Part shown: positions 1 to 12,500 of the stretch, piece by piece
Layout of the letters: the number at the start of each line of letters is the position of its first letter
Numbering within the stretch: position 1 is the stretch's first letter
Origin: an uncultured Bacilli bacterium
Lineage (GTDB): Bacteria; Bacillota_I; Bacilli_A; RF39; UBA660
DNA: 64,000 bases
Reading direction: 5' to 3'
Assembly (NCBI GenBank): GCA_944350345.1
Contig: CALVOP010000001.1
Coordinates: forward strand, 1-64,000
Made by a program: the position numbers and the translations under genes
Notes under the pieces: model-generated
The model's database searches: none
What the model was told of the DNA's origin: nothing
The model's input: only the letters and a program-made list of their open reading frames with translations

Positions 1-1984
<1,984 letters not shown>

Positions 1985-2262
1985 CTTATATCCTAATTCG
2001 ATGAGTTTGATTTCTTAATAACTTATAAAATAAGATTACCAGAAAAATTAAACTCGTCCTATCTATAAATATAAATAGAACATCACATTATCAAGTTTTC
2101 AAAGAACAAATTATTGTATAAAACAATAATTGAGAGAATGATCTCTCAAAGCTAAGTAAAATGTATTTCATAGTAGGAATTAATAGGTTTTCGACCATTT
2201 TCTTACTTAGTAAGCTAACCCCGAATGGTCAACGGTTGTTTTCTTTGGTTTTTATACTCCAT
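1985..2262 (-). other. 16S-23S internal transcribed spacer without tRNA genes
   Basis: Spacer of about 280 bases between 16S and 23S. No tRNA cloverleaf is seen in it. It holds a boxA-like TTCTTTGAAAAC (minus strand, about 2094-2107), similar to one in the 16S leader, and the 3' arm of a 16S processing stem. Confidence 0.85.
2152..2177 (-). other. 3' arm of pre-16S processing stem
   Basis: Complementary to 3871-3901 upstream of 16S: both contain CTAAGTAAAATG followed by TTTCATAG on the plus strand or its complement. In the precursor RNA the two arms would close a long stem around 16S, the usual RNase III substrate. The pairing is seen directly; the processing role is family knowledge. Confidence 0.75.
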
Positions 2263-3835
<1,573 letters not shown>

Positions 3836-3870
3836 AAATCAAATTTATTTTTAAATTGATTTCGTTTTCA

Positions 3871-3901
3871 CCTAACTATGAAACTCATTCATTTTACTTA
3901 G
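3871..3901 (-). other. 5' arm of pre-16S processing stem
   Basis: Leader segment of the rRNA transcript, complementary to 2152-2177 beyond the 16S 3' end. A boxA-like element (minus strand ATCTTTGAAAAC, about 3902-3913) sits next to it, matching the one in the spacer and suggesting antitermination control. Confidence 0.7.
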
Positions 3902-3945
3902 TTTTCAAAGATCATTTTTTGCTGTTTTTCTTGCTGTGCTCATAT

Positions 3946-3974
3946 AATATAGCAAATTACATTTTTAAAGTCAA
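3946..3974 (-). promoter_or_regulatory. rRNA operon sigma-A promoter
   Basis: On the minus strand: -35 TTGACT (3969-3974), 17-base spacer, -10 TATATT (3946-3951). It lies about 110 bases upstream of mature 16S. A near-consensus promoter with standard spacing at the expected place. Confidence 0.85.
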
Positions 3975-4033
3975 CAACTTTTTTAATTTTTTTAAAAAAA
4001 ATTGTCAAATTTTAGTTTTTTATGTAATTTATA

Positions 4034-4066
4034 GGCAAAAAAGCTTTTTTGTAAAGCTTTTTGTTT
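4034..4066 (-). terminator. Rho-independent terminator after the DUF402 gene
   Basis: On the minus strand a 10-bp arm AAAAAGCTTT pairs with AAAGCTTTTT across a short A-rich loop and runs into T residues. It follows the stop codon at 4101 and separates that gene from the rRNA promoter. Confidence 0.65.
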
Positions 4067-4100
4067 TATAAACTATTATATGTTTAAAATTATTATTTAA

Positions 4101-4634
4101 TTACTTATTTTTAACTATATTTTTATATATATTAAAATAGTAATTTATTGTTTCTATGTTGAATGGACTAGTGTTGCTTCTTTTCATTTCTATTAAAGAT
4201 GTAAGTTCGTTTTTTATTATAAAATTTATTTCTTTTGAATAATTCATTAATTTTTTATGATAATTATATTCGTTTCTATCTAATATTTTAAATGCTCCAT
4301 CTGGAAATACTCTTAAATCCAAATCGTAATCGATATATTTTATTACTTTACCATCTACTACAAATGGGCTTGCTATGTTGCAATAATAAAATATTCCACT
4401 TTTCTTTAATTGTGCAATTATATTAAACCACCTTTTTGTGTAAAAAAACATAATGGCTGGCTCTCTTGTGTGCCACGTTCTTCCATCTTTTTTTGTTACT
4501 AATACATTATTATTTCCTAAAACTATAAAATCTTTATTTATTTCTAACACTTTAGCATTTTCCCAAGTTTTATATATTATACCATTATGTTTATAACAAT
4601 GTATTACAACATCTTCTTTTTCTTTTATATTCAT
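4101..4634 (-). CDS. DUF402 family nucleoside tri/diphosphatase-like protein
   Basis: 177 residues, resembling the DUF402 family (B. subtilis YgaC type), whose studied members hydrolyse nucleoside tri- and diphosphates with a divalent metal. Visible family features: a GRTWHTREPA segment near residue 60, a central YCNIASPF, and an acidic IDYDLDLRVFPDG strand that supplies metal ligands. The start is set at the second Met (MNIKEKED), because GAAAGAGG sits correctly before it; the longer frame starting at 4649 would put that ribosome binding site inside the gene. Single gene with its own terminator. Confident at family level; the substrate is inferred. Confidence 0.8.
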   Translation of the reverse strand: MNIKEKEDVVIHCYKHNGIIYKTWENAKVLEINKDFIVLGNNNVLVTKKDGRTWHTREPAIMFFYTKRWFNIIAQLKKSGIFYYCNIASPFVVDGKVIKYIDYDLDLRVFPDGAFKILDRNEYNYHKKLMNYSKEINFIIKNELTSLIEMKRSNTSPFNIETINYYFNIYKNIVKNK

Positions 4635-4705
4635 AATAGCCTCTTTCAATTTATATTATACAATATTTGCTGGCTAATTAATAGTTTTTTTATTTTGTGT
4701 TTACA

Positions 4706-4731
4706 ATAAAAAAACGGTTATTTAACCGTTT
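4706..4731 (-). terminator. Rho-independent terminator overlapping the ctpA stop codon
   Basis: Minus strand AACGGTTA-AA-TAACCGTT followed by seven T. The stop codon of the protease gene (4718-4720) lies inside the stem. Confidence 0.85.
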
Positions 4732-5938
4732 GTATTGCTTTTTGTAATTGTGTATCTACTTCGTATGAGTATGTATCATAGTCTTCTAAGTCTATTTCTA
4801 TGTCTGGTACTAAGCCAACATTATTAATTTTCATTCCATTTGGAGTTAACCAATATGCCGTTGTGTATTTTAACATTTCTCCATTATCAAGTTTTTCTGT
4901 TTCTTGAACAGTTCCTTTACCATAACTTATTTTTCCGATTAGTTTTGCTCCGTAGTTTTCTTTTAATGCTGCTGCTAATATTTCTGAGGCTGAAGCACTA
5001 TTGGAATTGATTAAAATTGCAACCTCATAATTTCTTTTTTCTTCTGTTTCATCCTTATATACTCTATATATTTCTCCTTGTTTTTCTAGTTGATATATTA
5101 TCTTTCCTTTTTCTATAAATAATTCAGCTATTTCAGTTGCTGCGTCTAAATATCCTCCTGTGTTATCCCTAACGTCTATTATTAAACTTTTGATTTTTTC
5201 GTTTTCTAGATCTTTTAGTGCTTCTTTAAATTGTGAATATGTAGTGTTTGAAAATGTTTCAATATATATATAGCCCACACCATCAAAATTTTCTGATTGA
5301 ACAGATGGAATAATTACATTTTTTACTACGACTGTTGTTGTTTTTTCTTCATCATCTCTTATATATCCAATTTTTACGTTTTCACTTTGTGACCCTTTAA
5401 TTAAATTGGATACTTCTTCAGCACTTTTTGTTGCTGTATTTTCTCCGTTAACGCTGCTGATTAAGTCTCCTGGTTTTAATCCTGCTTCGTCTGCAGGTGA
5501 GTTTTTAAATACATCTATTACTAAAATATATCCTGTCGTGTATTCTTTAGATATTTCTACGCCTATACCTTGATACTCTCCATTTAATTGTTCTTCTAAT
5601 GTATCTGTTGTAGTTTTATCTAAATAACTTGTGTATGGATCTCCTAAATGTTCATACATTGCTTTTATTGCTTCATCTATTAAATCTGAACCATCTACTT
5701 TTTCTACATAACTATCTAATATATTGTTATATGCTTCTATAAATTTATCTATTTCTTCTTTATTATCATTATTATAATCACTATTTATTTTATTGTAATT
5801 TTTATATACTATTAAACTTGAACTAACACCTACGACAAGTGCTGTCATTATTACTATTACTATGACTTCTAATAGTGAAAAACTTGCGCTTCTTTTATTT
5901 GTCTTTTTGGATTTTACTACTTTAGTTTTTTTCTCCAT
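4718..5938 (-). CDS. S41 family C-terminal processing peptidase (CtpA/CtpB-like)
   Basis: Membrane-anchored serine protease of 406 residues. Order: Lys-rich cytoplasmic start (1-17), one membrane segment (about 20-44), a helical region (60-110), a PDZ domain (about 115-195, with GIGVEI and PADEAGLKPGD), and the S41 catalytic domain (about 215-395). The catalytic Ser is in NSNSASASEI (near Ser314) and the general-base Lys in SYGKGTVQ (near Lys341). The family trims C-terminal tails of secreted or membrane proteins; CtpB in Bacillus signals in the sporulation sigma-K checkpoint. This neighbourhood does not show the substrate. Monocistronic, with a strong terminator over its stop. Confidence 0.92.
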   Translation of the reverse strand: MEKKTKVVKSKKTNKRSASFSLLEVIVIVIMTALVVGVSSSLIVYKNYNKINSDYNNDNKEEIDKFIEAYNNILDSYVEKVDGSDLIDEAIKAMYEHLGDPYTSYLDKTTTDTLEEQLNGEYQGIGVEISKEYTTGYILVIDVFKNSPADEAGLKPGDLISSVNGENTATKSAEEVSNLIKGSQSENVKIGYIRDDEEKTTTVVVKNVIIPSVQSENFDGVGYIYIETFSNTTYSQFKEALKDLENEKIKSLIIDVRDNTGGYLDAATEIAELFIEKGKIIYQLEKQGEIYRVYKDETEEKRNYEVAILINSNSASASEILAAALKENYGAKLIGKISYGKGTVQETEKLDNGEMLKYTTAYWLTPNGMKINNVGLVPDIEIDLEDYDTYSYEVDTQLQKAIQTVK

Positions 5939-6037
5939 TTTGATCTCCTCACTTATTCTTTAGTTATAATATATCATATTTAATCTTTATTTAAAAGATG
6001 TTATTCTACTTTTTCACAATTTTGTTTTGCAAAATAA

Positions 6038-6057
6038 AAAGCATATTTCTATGCTTT
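6038..6057 (-). terminator. Terminator at the end of the S10-spc-alpha operon
   Basis: Minus strand AAAGCATA-GAAA-TATGCTTT followed by T residues. The stem overlaps the rplQ stop codon and closes the roughly 14-kb ribosomal protein transcript. Confidence 0.85.
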
Positions 6058-6400
6058 ATACTAATTCTAATCTTACAATTAATGCGTCGTCTCCACGTCT
6101 TTCTTTTAGTTTTATGATTCTAGTGTATCCACCATTTCTATCTTTGTAACGAACGCTTAAAGTGTCAAATAATTTCTTTGTAGCTTCAGTATCATTTTCC
6201 AAAAATGCTAATGCTTTTCTTCTAGAAATTAAATCTCCTTTTTTTGCATATGTAATCATTCTATCAACAAATTTTTTTGCTTCTTTTGCTCTTTCTTCAG
6301 TTGTTTCTACTTTTTCATGCAATATGCAGTCTTTTGTTAAACCAGAAAGTATGCTTCTTCTAATTTTTGTTTCTCTGTTTAATTTTCTATATAATGCCAT
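6056..6400 (-). CDS. rplQ: 50S ribosomal protein L17
   Basis: 114 residues, with the family start ALYRKLNRETKIRRSILSGL and the C-terminal RRGDDALIVRLELV. L17 binds 23S rRNA near the exit tunnel. Last gene of the superoperon, 8 bases after rpoA, which is its usual partner. Normal length. Confidence 0.97.
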   Translation of the reverse strand: MALYRKLNRETKIRRSILSGLTKDCILHEKVETTEERAKEAKKFVDRMITYAKKGDLISRRKALAFLENDTEATKKLFDTLSVRYKDRNGGYTRIIKLKERRGDDALIVRLELV

Positions 6401-6408
6401 AATACCTC

Positions 6409-7359
6409 CTACTCTTCATCACGGAATTTTAATCCCATATCTTTTATTTTATCAATTACTTCTTTTAATGATTTTTTGCCAAGATTTCTAATTTTCATCA
6501 TTTCAGTTTCTGACATTGATGTTAAATCAGATAGATTGTGTATTGCTGCTCTTTTTAAGCAATTGTAAGCTCTTACTGATAAATCTAGTTCTTCTATTGG
6601 TGTTTCTAATGTTTTCGTGATTGGATCGTCTTCTTTATCAGCTAGTAATCCTGTCATATCTGCTATTTTATTTATTTTTGTTATTACTTCAAAGTGTTCA
6701 ATTAGTATTCTACTAGCTAATGCAATAGCTTCTTCTGGTTTAATTGATCCGTTTGTCCATACGTTAAGTACTAATTTGTCATAGTCCTCACTTTGTCCAA
6801 CACGTGCAGGTTCTACTTCATAACTTACTCTTTCAATTGGACTGTATAATGAATCTATTGCTATTACTCCTATTTCGTCTTTCTTTAATAACTTTTTATT
6901 TGTTTTAGCGTCAACATATCCTCTTCCATTAGATATTGTTAGTTCCATATCAATGCTTCCACCCTTAGATATTGTTGCAATCACTAAGTCTTCATTCACT
7001 ATTTCAACATCTGCATCTTTTTCTATATCTTTTGCTGTTACTACGCCTTCTTTATCTTTCTTTAGGTGTAATACTTTGTCACTTTCAGAGTAATTTTTTA
7101 CTACTAGATTTTTTAAGTTTAGAATTATTTCAGTTACATCTTCTACAATACCATCTATTTTTTGAAATTCATGCATTACACCTTCAATTTTAATGCTTGT
7201 AACAGCACTCCCTGGTAAGTTTGATAACATTACTCTTCTTAATGCATTTCCAATTGTTGTTCCAAAACCTTTTTCTAATGGTTCTAGTTCAAATTTTCCA
7301 TAAAAATTGTTTTCAACATATTCTACTACTTTGTATTCTGGTTTTTCAAATCTTAACAT
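6409..7359 (-). CDS. rpoA: DNA-directed RNA polymerase subunit alpha
   Basis: 316 residues. The N-terminal domain (about 1-230) has LEPLEKGFGTTIGNALRRVML for dimerisation and beta binding. A flexible linker with acidic residues follows. The C-terminal domain (about 250-312) has the helix-hairpin-helix segment RNLGKKSLKEV that contacts UP elements and activators. Sits between rpsK and rplQ as in other Firmicutes alpha operons. Confidence 0.98.
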   Translation of the reverse strand: MLRFEKPEYKVVEYVENNFYGKFELEPLEKGFGTTIGNALRRVMLSNLPGSAVTSIKIEGVMHEFQKIDGIVEDVTEIILNLKNLVVKNYSESDKVLHLKKDKEGVVTAKDIEKDADVEIVNEDLVIATISKGGSIDMELTISNGRGYVDAKTNKKLLKKDEIGVIAIDSLYSPIERVSYEVEPARVGQSEDYDKLVLNVWTNGSIKPEEAIALASRILIEHFEVITKINKIADMTGLLADKEDDPITKTLETPIEELDLSVRAYNCLKRAAIHNLSDLTSMSETEMMKIRNLGKKSLKEVIDKIKDMGLKFRDEE

Positions 7360-7378
7360 TTTTCTTTCCCCTTCCTAA

Positions 7379-7762
7379 TTACATACGTCTTCTCTTAGGT
7401 GGTCTGCATCCATTATGTGGTATTGGTGTTACATCTGTAATCCCAGTTATCTCAAGTCCTGCAGTTTGAAGTGATCTAATTGCAGTTTCTCTACCTGCAC
7501 CAATTCCTTTTACAAAAACTTCTACCTTTTTCATTCCATTGTCTACTGCAACTCTGCCTGCAGCTTCAGCGCTTTGTCCAGCAGCAAATGGTGTTTTCTT
7601 TTTGCTACCTTTGTATCCAAGGTTTCCGGCAGATGACCAACTTACTACATTTCCGTTTTCATCTGTTATTGTAACTATTGTGTTATTGAATGTTGCATGT
7701 ATATGTGCTTGGCCAATTGTTACATCTTTCTTGACTTTTCTTTTTCTTCTATTGTATGCCAT
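7379..7762 (-). CDS. rpsK: 30S ribosomal protein S11
   Basis: 127 residues. Basic N-terminus, [13 protein letters not shown] near residue 22, and C-terminal [15 protein letters not shown], all diagnostic. S11 lies on the 30S platform near the E site. Lies 13 bases after rpsM and 19 before rpoA. Ordinary in length. Confidence 0.98.
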   Translation of the reverse strand: MAYNRRKRKVKKDVTIGQAHIHATFNNTIVTITDENGNVVSWSSAGNLGYKGSKKKTPFAAGQSAEAAGRVAVDNGMKKVEVFVKGIGAGRETAIRSLQTAGLEITGITDVTPIPHNGCRPPKRRRM

Positions 7763-7775
7763 TATTTAGTCCCTC

Positions 7776-8141
7776 CTATTTCTTCTTATTAGCTATTGTT
7801 TTAGCTTTACCTTTACGAGTTCTTGCATTTCTACTTGTTCTTTGTCCTCTAACAGGTAATCCTTTTTTGTGTCTTGTTCCTTGATATGAGTTGATTTCCA
7901 TTTTTGTCTTAATATTCATTTCAACTTCTCTTTTTAAGTCACCTGTTAATACATATTTGTCTGCTTCTGCTCTTAGTTTATTAACGTCTTCTACAGTAAG
8001 ATCTTTTGCCCTTATGTCTTCGCTTATTCCTGCATCTTTACATATTTTTTTTGCACGGCTTGGACCTATACCGTAAATGTATGTAAGTGCTACAACGATT
8101 CTTTTATCGTTTGGTAAATCTATATTTTTAATACGTGCCAT
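7776..8141 (-). CDS. rpsM: 30S ribosomal protein S13
   Basis: 121 residues. N-terminal helix-two-turns-helix region with [18 protein letters not shown], and the Lys/Arg-rich tail [19 protein letters not shown] that reaches the P-site tRNA. Follows rpmJ by 8 bases. Confidence 0.98.
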   Translation of the reverse strand: MARIKNIDLPNDKRIVVALTYIYGIGPSRAKKICKDAGISEDIRAKDLTVEDVNKLRAEADKYVLTGDLKREVEMNIKTKMEINSYQGTRHKKGLPVRGQRTSRNARTRKGKAKTIANKKK

Positions 8142-8149
8142 AAATCCTC

Positions 8150-8263
8150 CTAACCTTGTCTTTGTTTGTGTTTTGGATTTTCACAAATAACCCTAACAAC
8201 ACCTTTTCTTTTAATTATTTTGCATTTGTCGCATATTTTTTTTACTGATGGTCTTACTTTCAT
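8150..8263 (-). CDS. rpmJ: 50S ribosomal protein L36
   Basis: 37 residues, starting [20 protein letters not shown] and ending with [11 protein letters not shown]. It keeps the zinc ligands Cys-x2-Cys, then Cys and His (the C+ form). Found by translating between infA and rpsM, its standard position. A GGAGGG site precedes the start. Zinc-binding form, like S14 in the same operon. Confidence 0.97.
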   Translation of the reverse strand: MKVRPSVKKICDKCKIIKRKGVVRVICENPKHKQRQG

Positions 8264-8275
8264 TTCTACCCTCCA

Positions 8276-8491
8276 TTATTTTCTATAAATTATTCGCCCA
8301 CGTGTTAAATCACATGTTGGAATCTCGAGTAATACTGTATCGCCTGGAAAGATACGGATAAGGTTTTGACGCATTTTTCCAGAAACGCGGGCTTCTACAA
8401 TATGACCGTTCTCGAGTTTCACTTTAAAGTCTCCGCCTGGGATAACTTCTAATACTTTACCTTCAAGTTCAATATAACCTTCTTTTGCCAT
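8276..8491 (-). CDS. infA: Translation initiation factor IF-1
   Basis: 71 residues, one OB-fold. Family signatures: [35 protein letters not shown] and [13 protein letters not shown]-1 blocks the A site during 30S initiation. Four bases after map; this map-infA-rpmJ order is typical of Firmicutes. Confidence 0.98.
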   Translation of the reverse strand: MAKEGYIELEGKVLEVIPGGDFKVKLENGHIVEARVSGKMRQNLIRIFPGDTVLLEIPTCDLTRGRIIYRK

Positions 8492-8495
8492 TCTA

Positions 8496-9242
8496 TCACT
8501 CTCCTGTTAGTATTTTGTAACCATCTTTGGTTACTACTATGGTATGTTCAAAGTGCGCTGCTACACTTCCGTCTTGTGTAGTTATTGTCCATCCATCTTC
8601 TAACATCCATATGTATCTTTTTTTTAAACTGAACATTGGTTCAATGGCAAGTGTCATTCCTTCTTTTAATATTAACTCTGATTCGTCGTTTTCATAGTTA
8701 AATATGTATGGGTCTTCATGTACTACTGTGCCAATTCCGTGTCCAGTTAATTCTCTTATAACTCCATATCCTTTTTCTTTTGCAACACTTTCTATTGCTT
8801 TGGATACTTCGTTTAATTTTATTCCCTCTTTAATTACACTTAGTCCTTTATAAAGTGCTCTTTCTGTGTCTTCCACTAACGCTTTAATTTCATTAGTAGT
8901 TTTACCTACAATGTATGTTCTTGCAGAGTCAGCGTGATATCCTTTATAACATGCTCCAACATCAACTTTTATTATATCTCCATTTTTAATCTTTCTTTTC
9001 CCTGGAATTCCGTGCACTACTTCATCGTTTATTGATATGCATACGCTTTTTGGATATCCATCATAGTTTAAAAATGACGGTGTGCATTTGTTATCTCTTA
9101 TGTATTTGTCAGCTATTTCATTTAGCTTTTCAGTTGTTATTCCAGGTTTTATTGATGTTTTCATTAGTTCTAAAACGTTATATACTACTGTCCCTGCAAT
9201 ATTTATTTTTTCTATTTCTTCTTTTGTTTTTATACTAACCAT
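8496..9242 (-). CDS. map: Methionine aminopeptidase, type I
   Basis: 248 residues. Removes the initiator Met from nascent proteins. Two-metal site residues are visible: Asp in [17 protein letters not shown] (two Asp), His in [14 protein letters not shown], and Glu in LAIEPMF and HFEHTIVV. No N-terminal zinc finger, so bacterial type Ia. Its start overlaps the end of adk by 13 bases, which suggests translational coupling. Between adk and infA, as in Bacillus. Confidence 0.97.
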   Translation of the reverse strand: MVSIKTKEEIEKINIAGTVVYNVLELMKTSIKPGITTEKLNEIADKYIRDNKCTPSFLNYDGYPKSVCISINDEVVHGIPGKRKIKNGDIIKVDVGACYKGYHADSARTYIVGKTTNEIKALVEDTERALYKGLSVIKEGIKLNEVSKAIESVAKEKGYGVIRELTGHGIGTVVHEDPYIFNYENDESELILKEGMTLAIEPMFSLKKRYIWMLEDGWTITTQDGSVAAHFEHTIVVTKDGYKILTGE

Positions 9243-9880
9243 TTTTCTATCTCTTTCATAGTAGAATCTGCATCTAATGTCGAATCGATTTCTATTAGAT
9301 TGTTTTTGCTTTTAAAGTATTCTATTATTGGTTTTGTTTCTTTCATATATGTATCATACCTGATGTTGTAAGCTTCTTCTGTGTCATCAACTCTACTTTC
9401 TAGTTCTATTTTGCAATCGTCACAAATCCATTCAACTTTTGGCATATTGTAACCTGTTAATTTGTTATATCCTCTTTTACACTTAGGACATGTTAGTCTT
9501 CCAAGAACTCTTTTTAAACCAGTTTCCTTATCTATTTTTAAATATATTGCTTTTCCAATATTTAATCCTAGTTTTTCGAGAATCTCTTCGTAATCTTTTA
9601 CTTGTTTTAGTGTTCTAGGATAACCATCCATTATAAATGGTGTGTTTTTGTCTAGTGTTTTTAATTTTTTTTCTAACATTCTTTTTATTAAGTCATCACT
9701 GACTAATTTTCCACTAGACATTATATCTGATATTTCTTTGCCTAAATCAGTTCCACTTTTTACTTCTTCCCTTAGTAAATCTCCTGTGGATATGTGTACA
9801 TATCCGTATTTTTCTTTAATTAGTTCTGAAAAAGTTCCTTTTCCAGCAGCTGGTGGTGCAATAAATAGTATATTATTCAT
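9230..9880 (-). CDS. adk: Adenylate kinase, zinc-lid form, with a variant P-loop
   Basis: 216 residues; converts AMP and ATP to two ADP. The AMP-binding DGYPRTLKQ is intact, and the LID has a CysX2Cys...CysX2Cys zinc site (LTCPKCKRGYN, then WICDDC), as in Gram-positive enzymes. Odd point: the P-loop reads APPAAGKGT where the family almost always has GxPGAGKGT, so two glycines are Ala or Pro; the Lys and Thr are kept. The encoding DNA (9850-9875) was read directly and shows no frame problem. Two bases after secY in the usual secY-adk-map order. Confidence 0.95.
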   Translation of the reverse strand: MNNILFIAPPAAGKGTFSELIKEKYGYVHISTGDLLREEVKSGTDLGKEISDIMSSGKLVSDDLIKRMLEKKLKTLDKNTPFIMDGYPRTLKQVKDYEEILEKLGLNIGKAIYLKIDKETGLKRVLGRLTCPKCKRGYNKLTGYNMPKVEWICDDCKIELESRVDDTEEAYNIRYDTYMKETKPIIEYFKSKNNLIEIDSTLDADSTMKEIEKWLV

Positions 9881-9882
9881 TT

Positions 9883-11142
9883 TTACCTCTTATATGCTCG
9901 GCTAGCTACTGAGCTTTCTATTTGTTTATATGTTTCTAATAATACTCCGACTACAATTAGTATGCTTGTTCCTCCAAGTGTTACTATGCTTGGCATATCT
10001 GATATCCAACTAAATACTATTGGTAATGCTGCGATTATTGATAGGAATATTCCCCCCATAAATGTTATTCTTGATAAAACTTTACTTATGTAATCGCTTG
10101 TTTCTTTACCTGGTCTTATCCCAGGGATATATCCACCGTTTTTATTTAGATTTTTGGATAAATCTTCTGGATTCACTGCTGCTAAATATGTGTAGAAGTA
10201 TACAAATATAAATATTAATAATATGTATATTATAAATCCTATTGATGTAGTTGTTGTTAAATATTTTGTTACAAATAGTTGAAAGTTTTCACTTTTTATG
10301 AAATATGTTAATGTTGTAGGTATTGCAAGTACTGCTGAAGCAAATATTACTGGTATTACTCCTGCTGAATTTAATCTTAATGGTAGATATGTTTGTCTTC
10401 CACCGTATGCAGATACTGTTCTGTTAGAATATTGTATTGGTATTCTTCTTTGAGCTTCTTGTACGTATATTACCCCTACTATTATCGCAATATATAGTAT
10501 TATGTAAATTGCATAAGATAAAATCCCTATGTATAAGTTTGTGTTGCCTCCTATTAATGATTTGTATGCTTCTATTAACATTGATGGCATTGTTGTTATA
10601 ATACCTGCCATTATTATTAATGATATGCCGTTTCCAATTCCTTTGTTTGTTATTTGGTCTCCTAACCATAATAGGAATGCTGTTCCTGCAGTTAATATTA
10701 TTGCTATTTTAACATATTCAACTGGCTCTAGTCCTGCTGAACCCATAAACATTGCTGTGTATATATAACTTTCTACAAAGGCAAATCCTATACCTATGTA
10801 TCTAGTTATTTTGTTTATTTTTCTTCTTCCTTCTTCTCCCATTTCTCTAAGTTCTTTGAAGTATGGGATCCCCATTATATCCATTTGGAATAATTGTATT
10901 ATGATTGATGCTGTGATATATGGTGTGATACCTAAAGCAAATATTGAAAATTGTTTTAGTCCTCCACCACTCATTGCATTTAATAGTTCTAGAAATCCTA
11001 AGTCTCCTGTAATTTCTTTCATTCCTGGTACAGTTATTGTGTTACCTAAACAAAATATTACTAAGGCACCCAGTGTGTATAAGACTCTGTTTCTAAGATC
11101 TTTATTGGTTTTTTTAAATATTTGTCTAAATGTTTTAAACAC
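9883..11142 (-). CDS. secY: Preprotein translocase subunit SecY
   Basis: 419 residues with about ten hydrophobic segments. Family landmarks: the early GxxITVPG-like start of TM1, LGITPYITASIIIQL (TM2), and the cytoplasmic loop RRIPIQYSNR. C-terminal SSVASRAYKR. Forms the SecYEG channel for export and membrane insertion. Abuts rplO directly, with adk 2 bases downstream. Confidence 0.98.
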   Translation of the reverse strand: MFKTFRQIFKKTNKDLRNRVLYTLGALVIFCLGNTITVPGMKEITGDLGFLELLNAMSGGGLKQFSIFALGITPYITASIIIQLFQMDIMGIPYFKELREMGEEGRRKINKITRYIGIGFAFVESYIYTAMFMGSAGLEPVEYVKIAIILTAGTAFLLWLGDQITNKGIGNGISLIIMAGIITTMPSMLIEAYKSLIGGNTNLYIGILSYAIYIILYIAIIVGVIYVQEAQRRIPIQYSNRTVSAYGGRQTYLPLRLNSAGVIPVIFASAVLAIPTTLTYFIKSENFQLFVTKYLTTTTSIGFIIYILLIFIFVYFYTYLAAVNPEDLSKNLNKNGGYIPGIRPGKETSDYISKVLSRITFMGGIFLSIIAALPIVFSWISDMPSIVTLGGTSILIVVGVLLETYKQIESSVASRAYKR

Positions 11143-11586
11143 TTAGATCACCTCAGCTTTCCCACCTAACTCTTCTATTTTATTTATTGCTGTGTTTGTA
11201 AACAAGTTTGCTTTTACTGTTAATTTCTTAGTTAGTTCTCCGCTTCCTAATATTTTTAAACCTTTTAGTTCTTTTCCAATTAATCCGCTTTCTTTTAGTA
11301 ATTCTTTTGTAACTACTGTTCCGTCTTCAAATCTATTTAAGTTTCCAACGTTAACAATGTTGTATCTGATTGTAAATCTTTTGTTATTAAATCCTCTTCT
11401 TGGTACTCTTTTGTATAGTGGATTTTGTCCACCTTCAAAATATACTGGAATGCTTGCACCAGAACGTGCTTTTTGTCCTTTTTCTCCACGTGTTGAAGTT
11501 TTGCCCATTCCACTTCCTGGACCTCTTCCAACTATTTTTCTCCTATGAGTTGCTCCAACTTGTGTTTTTAGTTCGTTTAACTTCAT
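11143..11586 (-). CDS. rplO: 50S ribosomal protein L15
   Basis: 147 residues. Basic Gly-rich N-terminus (RRKIVGRGPGSGMGKTSTRGEKGQ) that threads through 23S rRNA, then the globular domain ending NKIEELGGKAEVI. It follows rpsE by 2 bases; the gene for L30, usually found between rpsE and rplO, is absent. Confidence 0.97.
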   Translation of the reverse strand: MKLNELKTQVGATHRRKIVGRGPGSGMGKTSTRGEKGQKARSGASIPVYFEGGQNPLYKRVPRRGFNNKRFTIRYNIVNVGNLNRFEDGTVVTKELLKESGLIGKELKGLKILGSGELTKKLTVKANLFTNTAINKIEELGGKAEVI

Positions 11587-11588
11587 AA

Positions 11589-12125
11589 TTATATTTCCTC
11601 CACTTTTTTACCACGAAGATTTGCAATGTGTGCTCTACTTTTTTGTTTTTTTAGTGCATCCATTGTTGCTCTTGCAGTGTTTATTTGTGTGTTGCTTCCA
11701 AGGGATTTTGAAACTATGTCTTTTACACCAGCTAGTTCTAGCACGTTACGTACTGGACCTCCTGCTACAATTCCACGTCCTTCTCTTGCTGGACGAATTA
11801 GTACTTTTGCAGCTCCACATACACCTGTTACTTCGTGTGAAAGTGTACGATTATCTACTAAGTCAACTTTAATTACATTTTTTTCTGCTGATTTTATTGC
11901 TTTGCTTATTGCTGCTTGTACTTCGTTTGCTTTCCCTGTTCCAAGTCCAACTCTTCCTTTTCTGTCTCCAACTGCAACTGTTGCTGAAAATCTCATTGAA
12001 CGTCCGCCTTTTGTTGTTTTTGATACACGGCTTATTGAGATTACTTTTTCTTCGTATGGACTTTTCTTTTCATAATTTTTGTTGAATTCTTTTCTTGGTT
12101 TTCTTTCTTTATCGTTTTTTTCCAT
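11589..12125 (-). CDS. rpsE: 30S ribosomal protein S5
   Basis: 178 residues. A charged N-terminal extension (about 1-25, rich in Lys/Glu) precedes the double-stranded-RNA-binding domain (VISISRVSKTTKGGRSMRFSA) and the C-terminal domain with ARATMDALK. Guards decoding fidelity at the mRNA entry. Directly upstream of rplO with no room for rpmD. Confidence 0.97.
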   Translation of the reverse strand: MEKNDKERKPRKEFNKNYEKKSPYEEKVISISRVSKTTKGGRSMRFSATVAVGDRKGRVGLGTGKANEVQAAISKAIKSAEKNVIKVDLVDNRTLSHEVTGVCGAAKVLIRPAREGRGIVAGGPVRNVLELAGVKDIVSKSLGSNTQINTARATMDALKKQKSRAHIANLRGKKVEEI

Positions 12126-12136
12126 GCTTACCTCCC

Positions 12137-12490
12137 TTAGAATTTTAATCCTGCTTCTCTAGCAGATTCTGCTAGGGCTTTTATACGTCCATGATATAAG
12201 TATCCACTTCTATCAAAAACTACCTCAGTTATTTTTGCATCTTTTGCTTTTTTTGCTATGCTTTCTCCAACTTTTTTAGCAGTTTCAATATTGTTTTTGT
12301 CTAACTTTAATTCTAGTGAAGAAGTGCTTACTAAAGTTTTACCTGACCCGTCATCTATTATTTGTGCATACATGTTTGTATTGCTTCTAAATACATTTAG
12401 TCTTGGTAATTCTTTAGTACCGCTCAAGTTTTTTCTAATACGATTATGCCTTTTTATACGCATACTGTTTCTTGATTCTTTTTTTATCAT
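12137..12490 (-). CDS. rplR: 50S ribosomal protein L18
   Basis: 117 residues. 5S rRNA-binding protein. Basic N-terminus [15 protein letters not shown], then [19 protein letters not shown] and C-terminal [19 protein letters not shown]. Normal length. Between rplF and rpsE. Confidence 0.97.
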   Translation of the reverse strand: MIKKESRNSMRIKRHNRIRKNLSGTKELPRLNVFRSNTNMYAQIIDDGSGKTLVSTSSLELKLDKNNIETAKKVGESIAKKAKDAKITEVVFDRSGYLYHGRIKALAESAREAGLKF

Positions 12491-12500
12491 AATTTACCTC

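Noticed and set aside
1985-2262. tRNA-Ile or tRNA-Ala in the rRNA spacer
   Set aside because: No T-arm or cloverleaf in either strand; the spacer is plain.
10424-10669. Frames of 80-120 codons opposite or shifted within secY, rplO, rpsE and rplF
   Set aside because: Shadows of certain ribosomal and secY genes; no family similarity.
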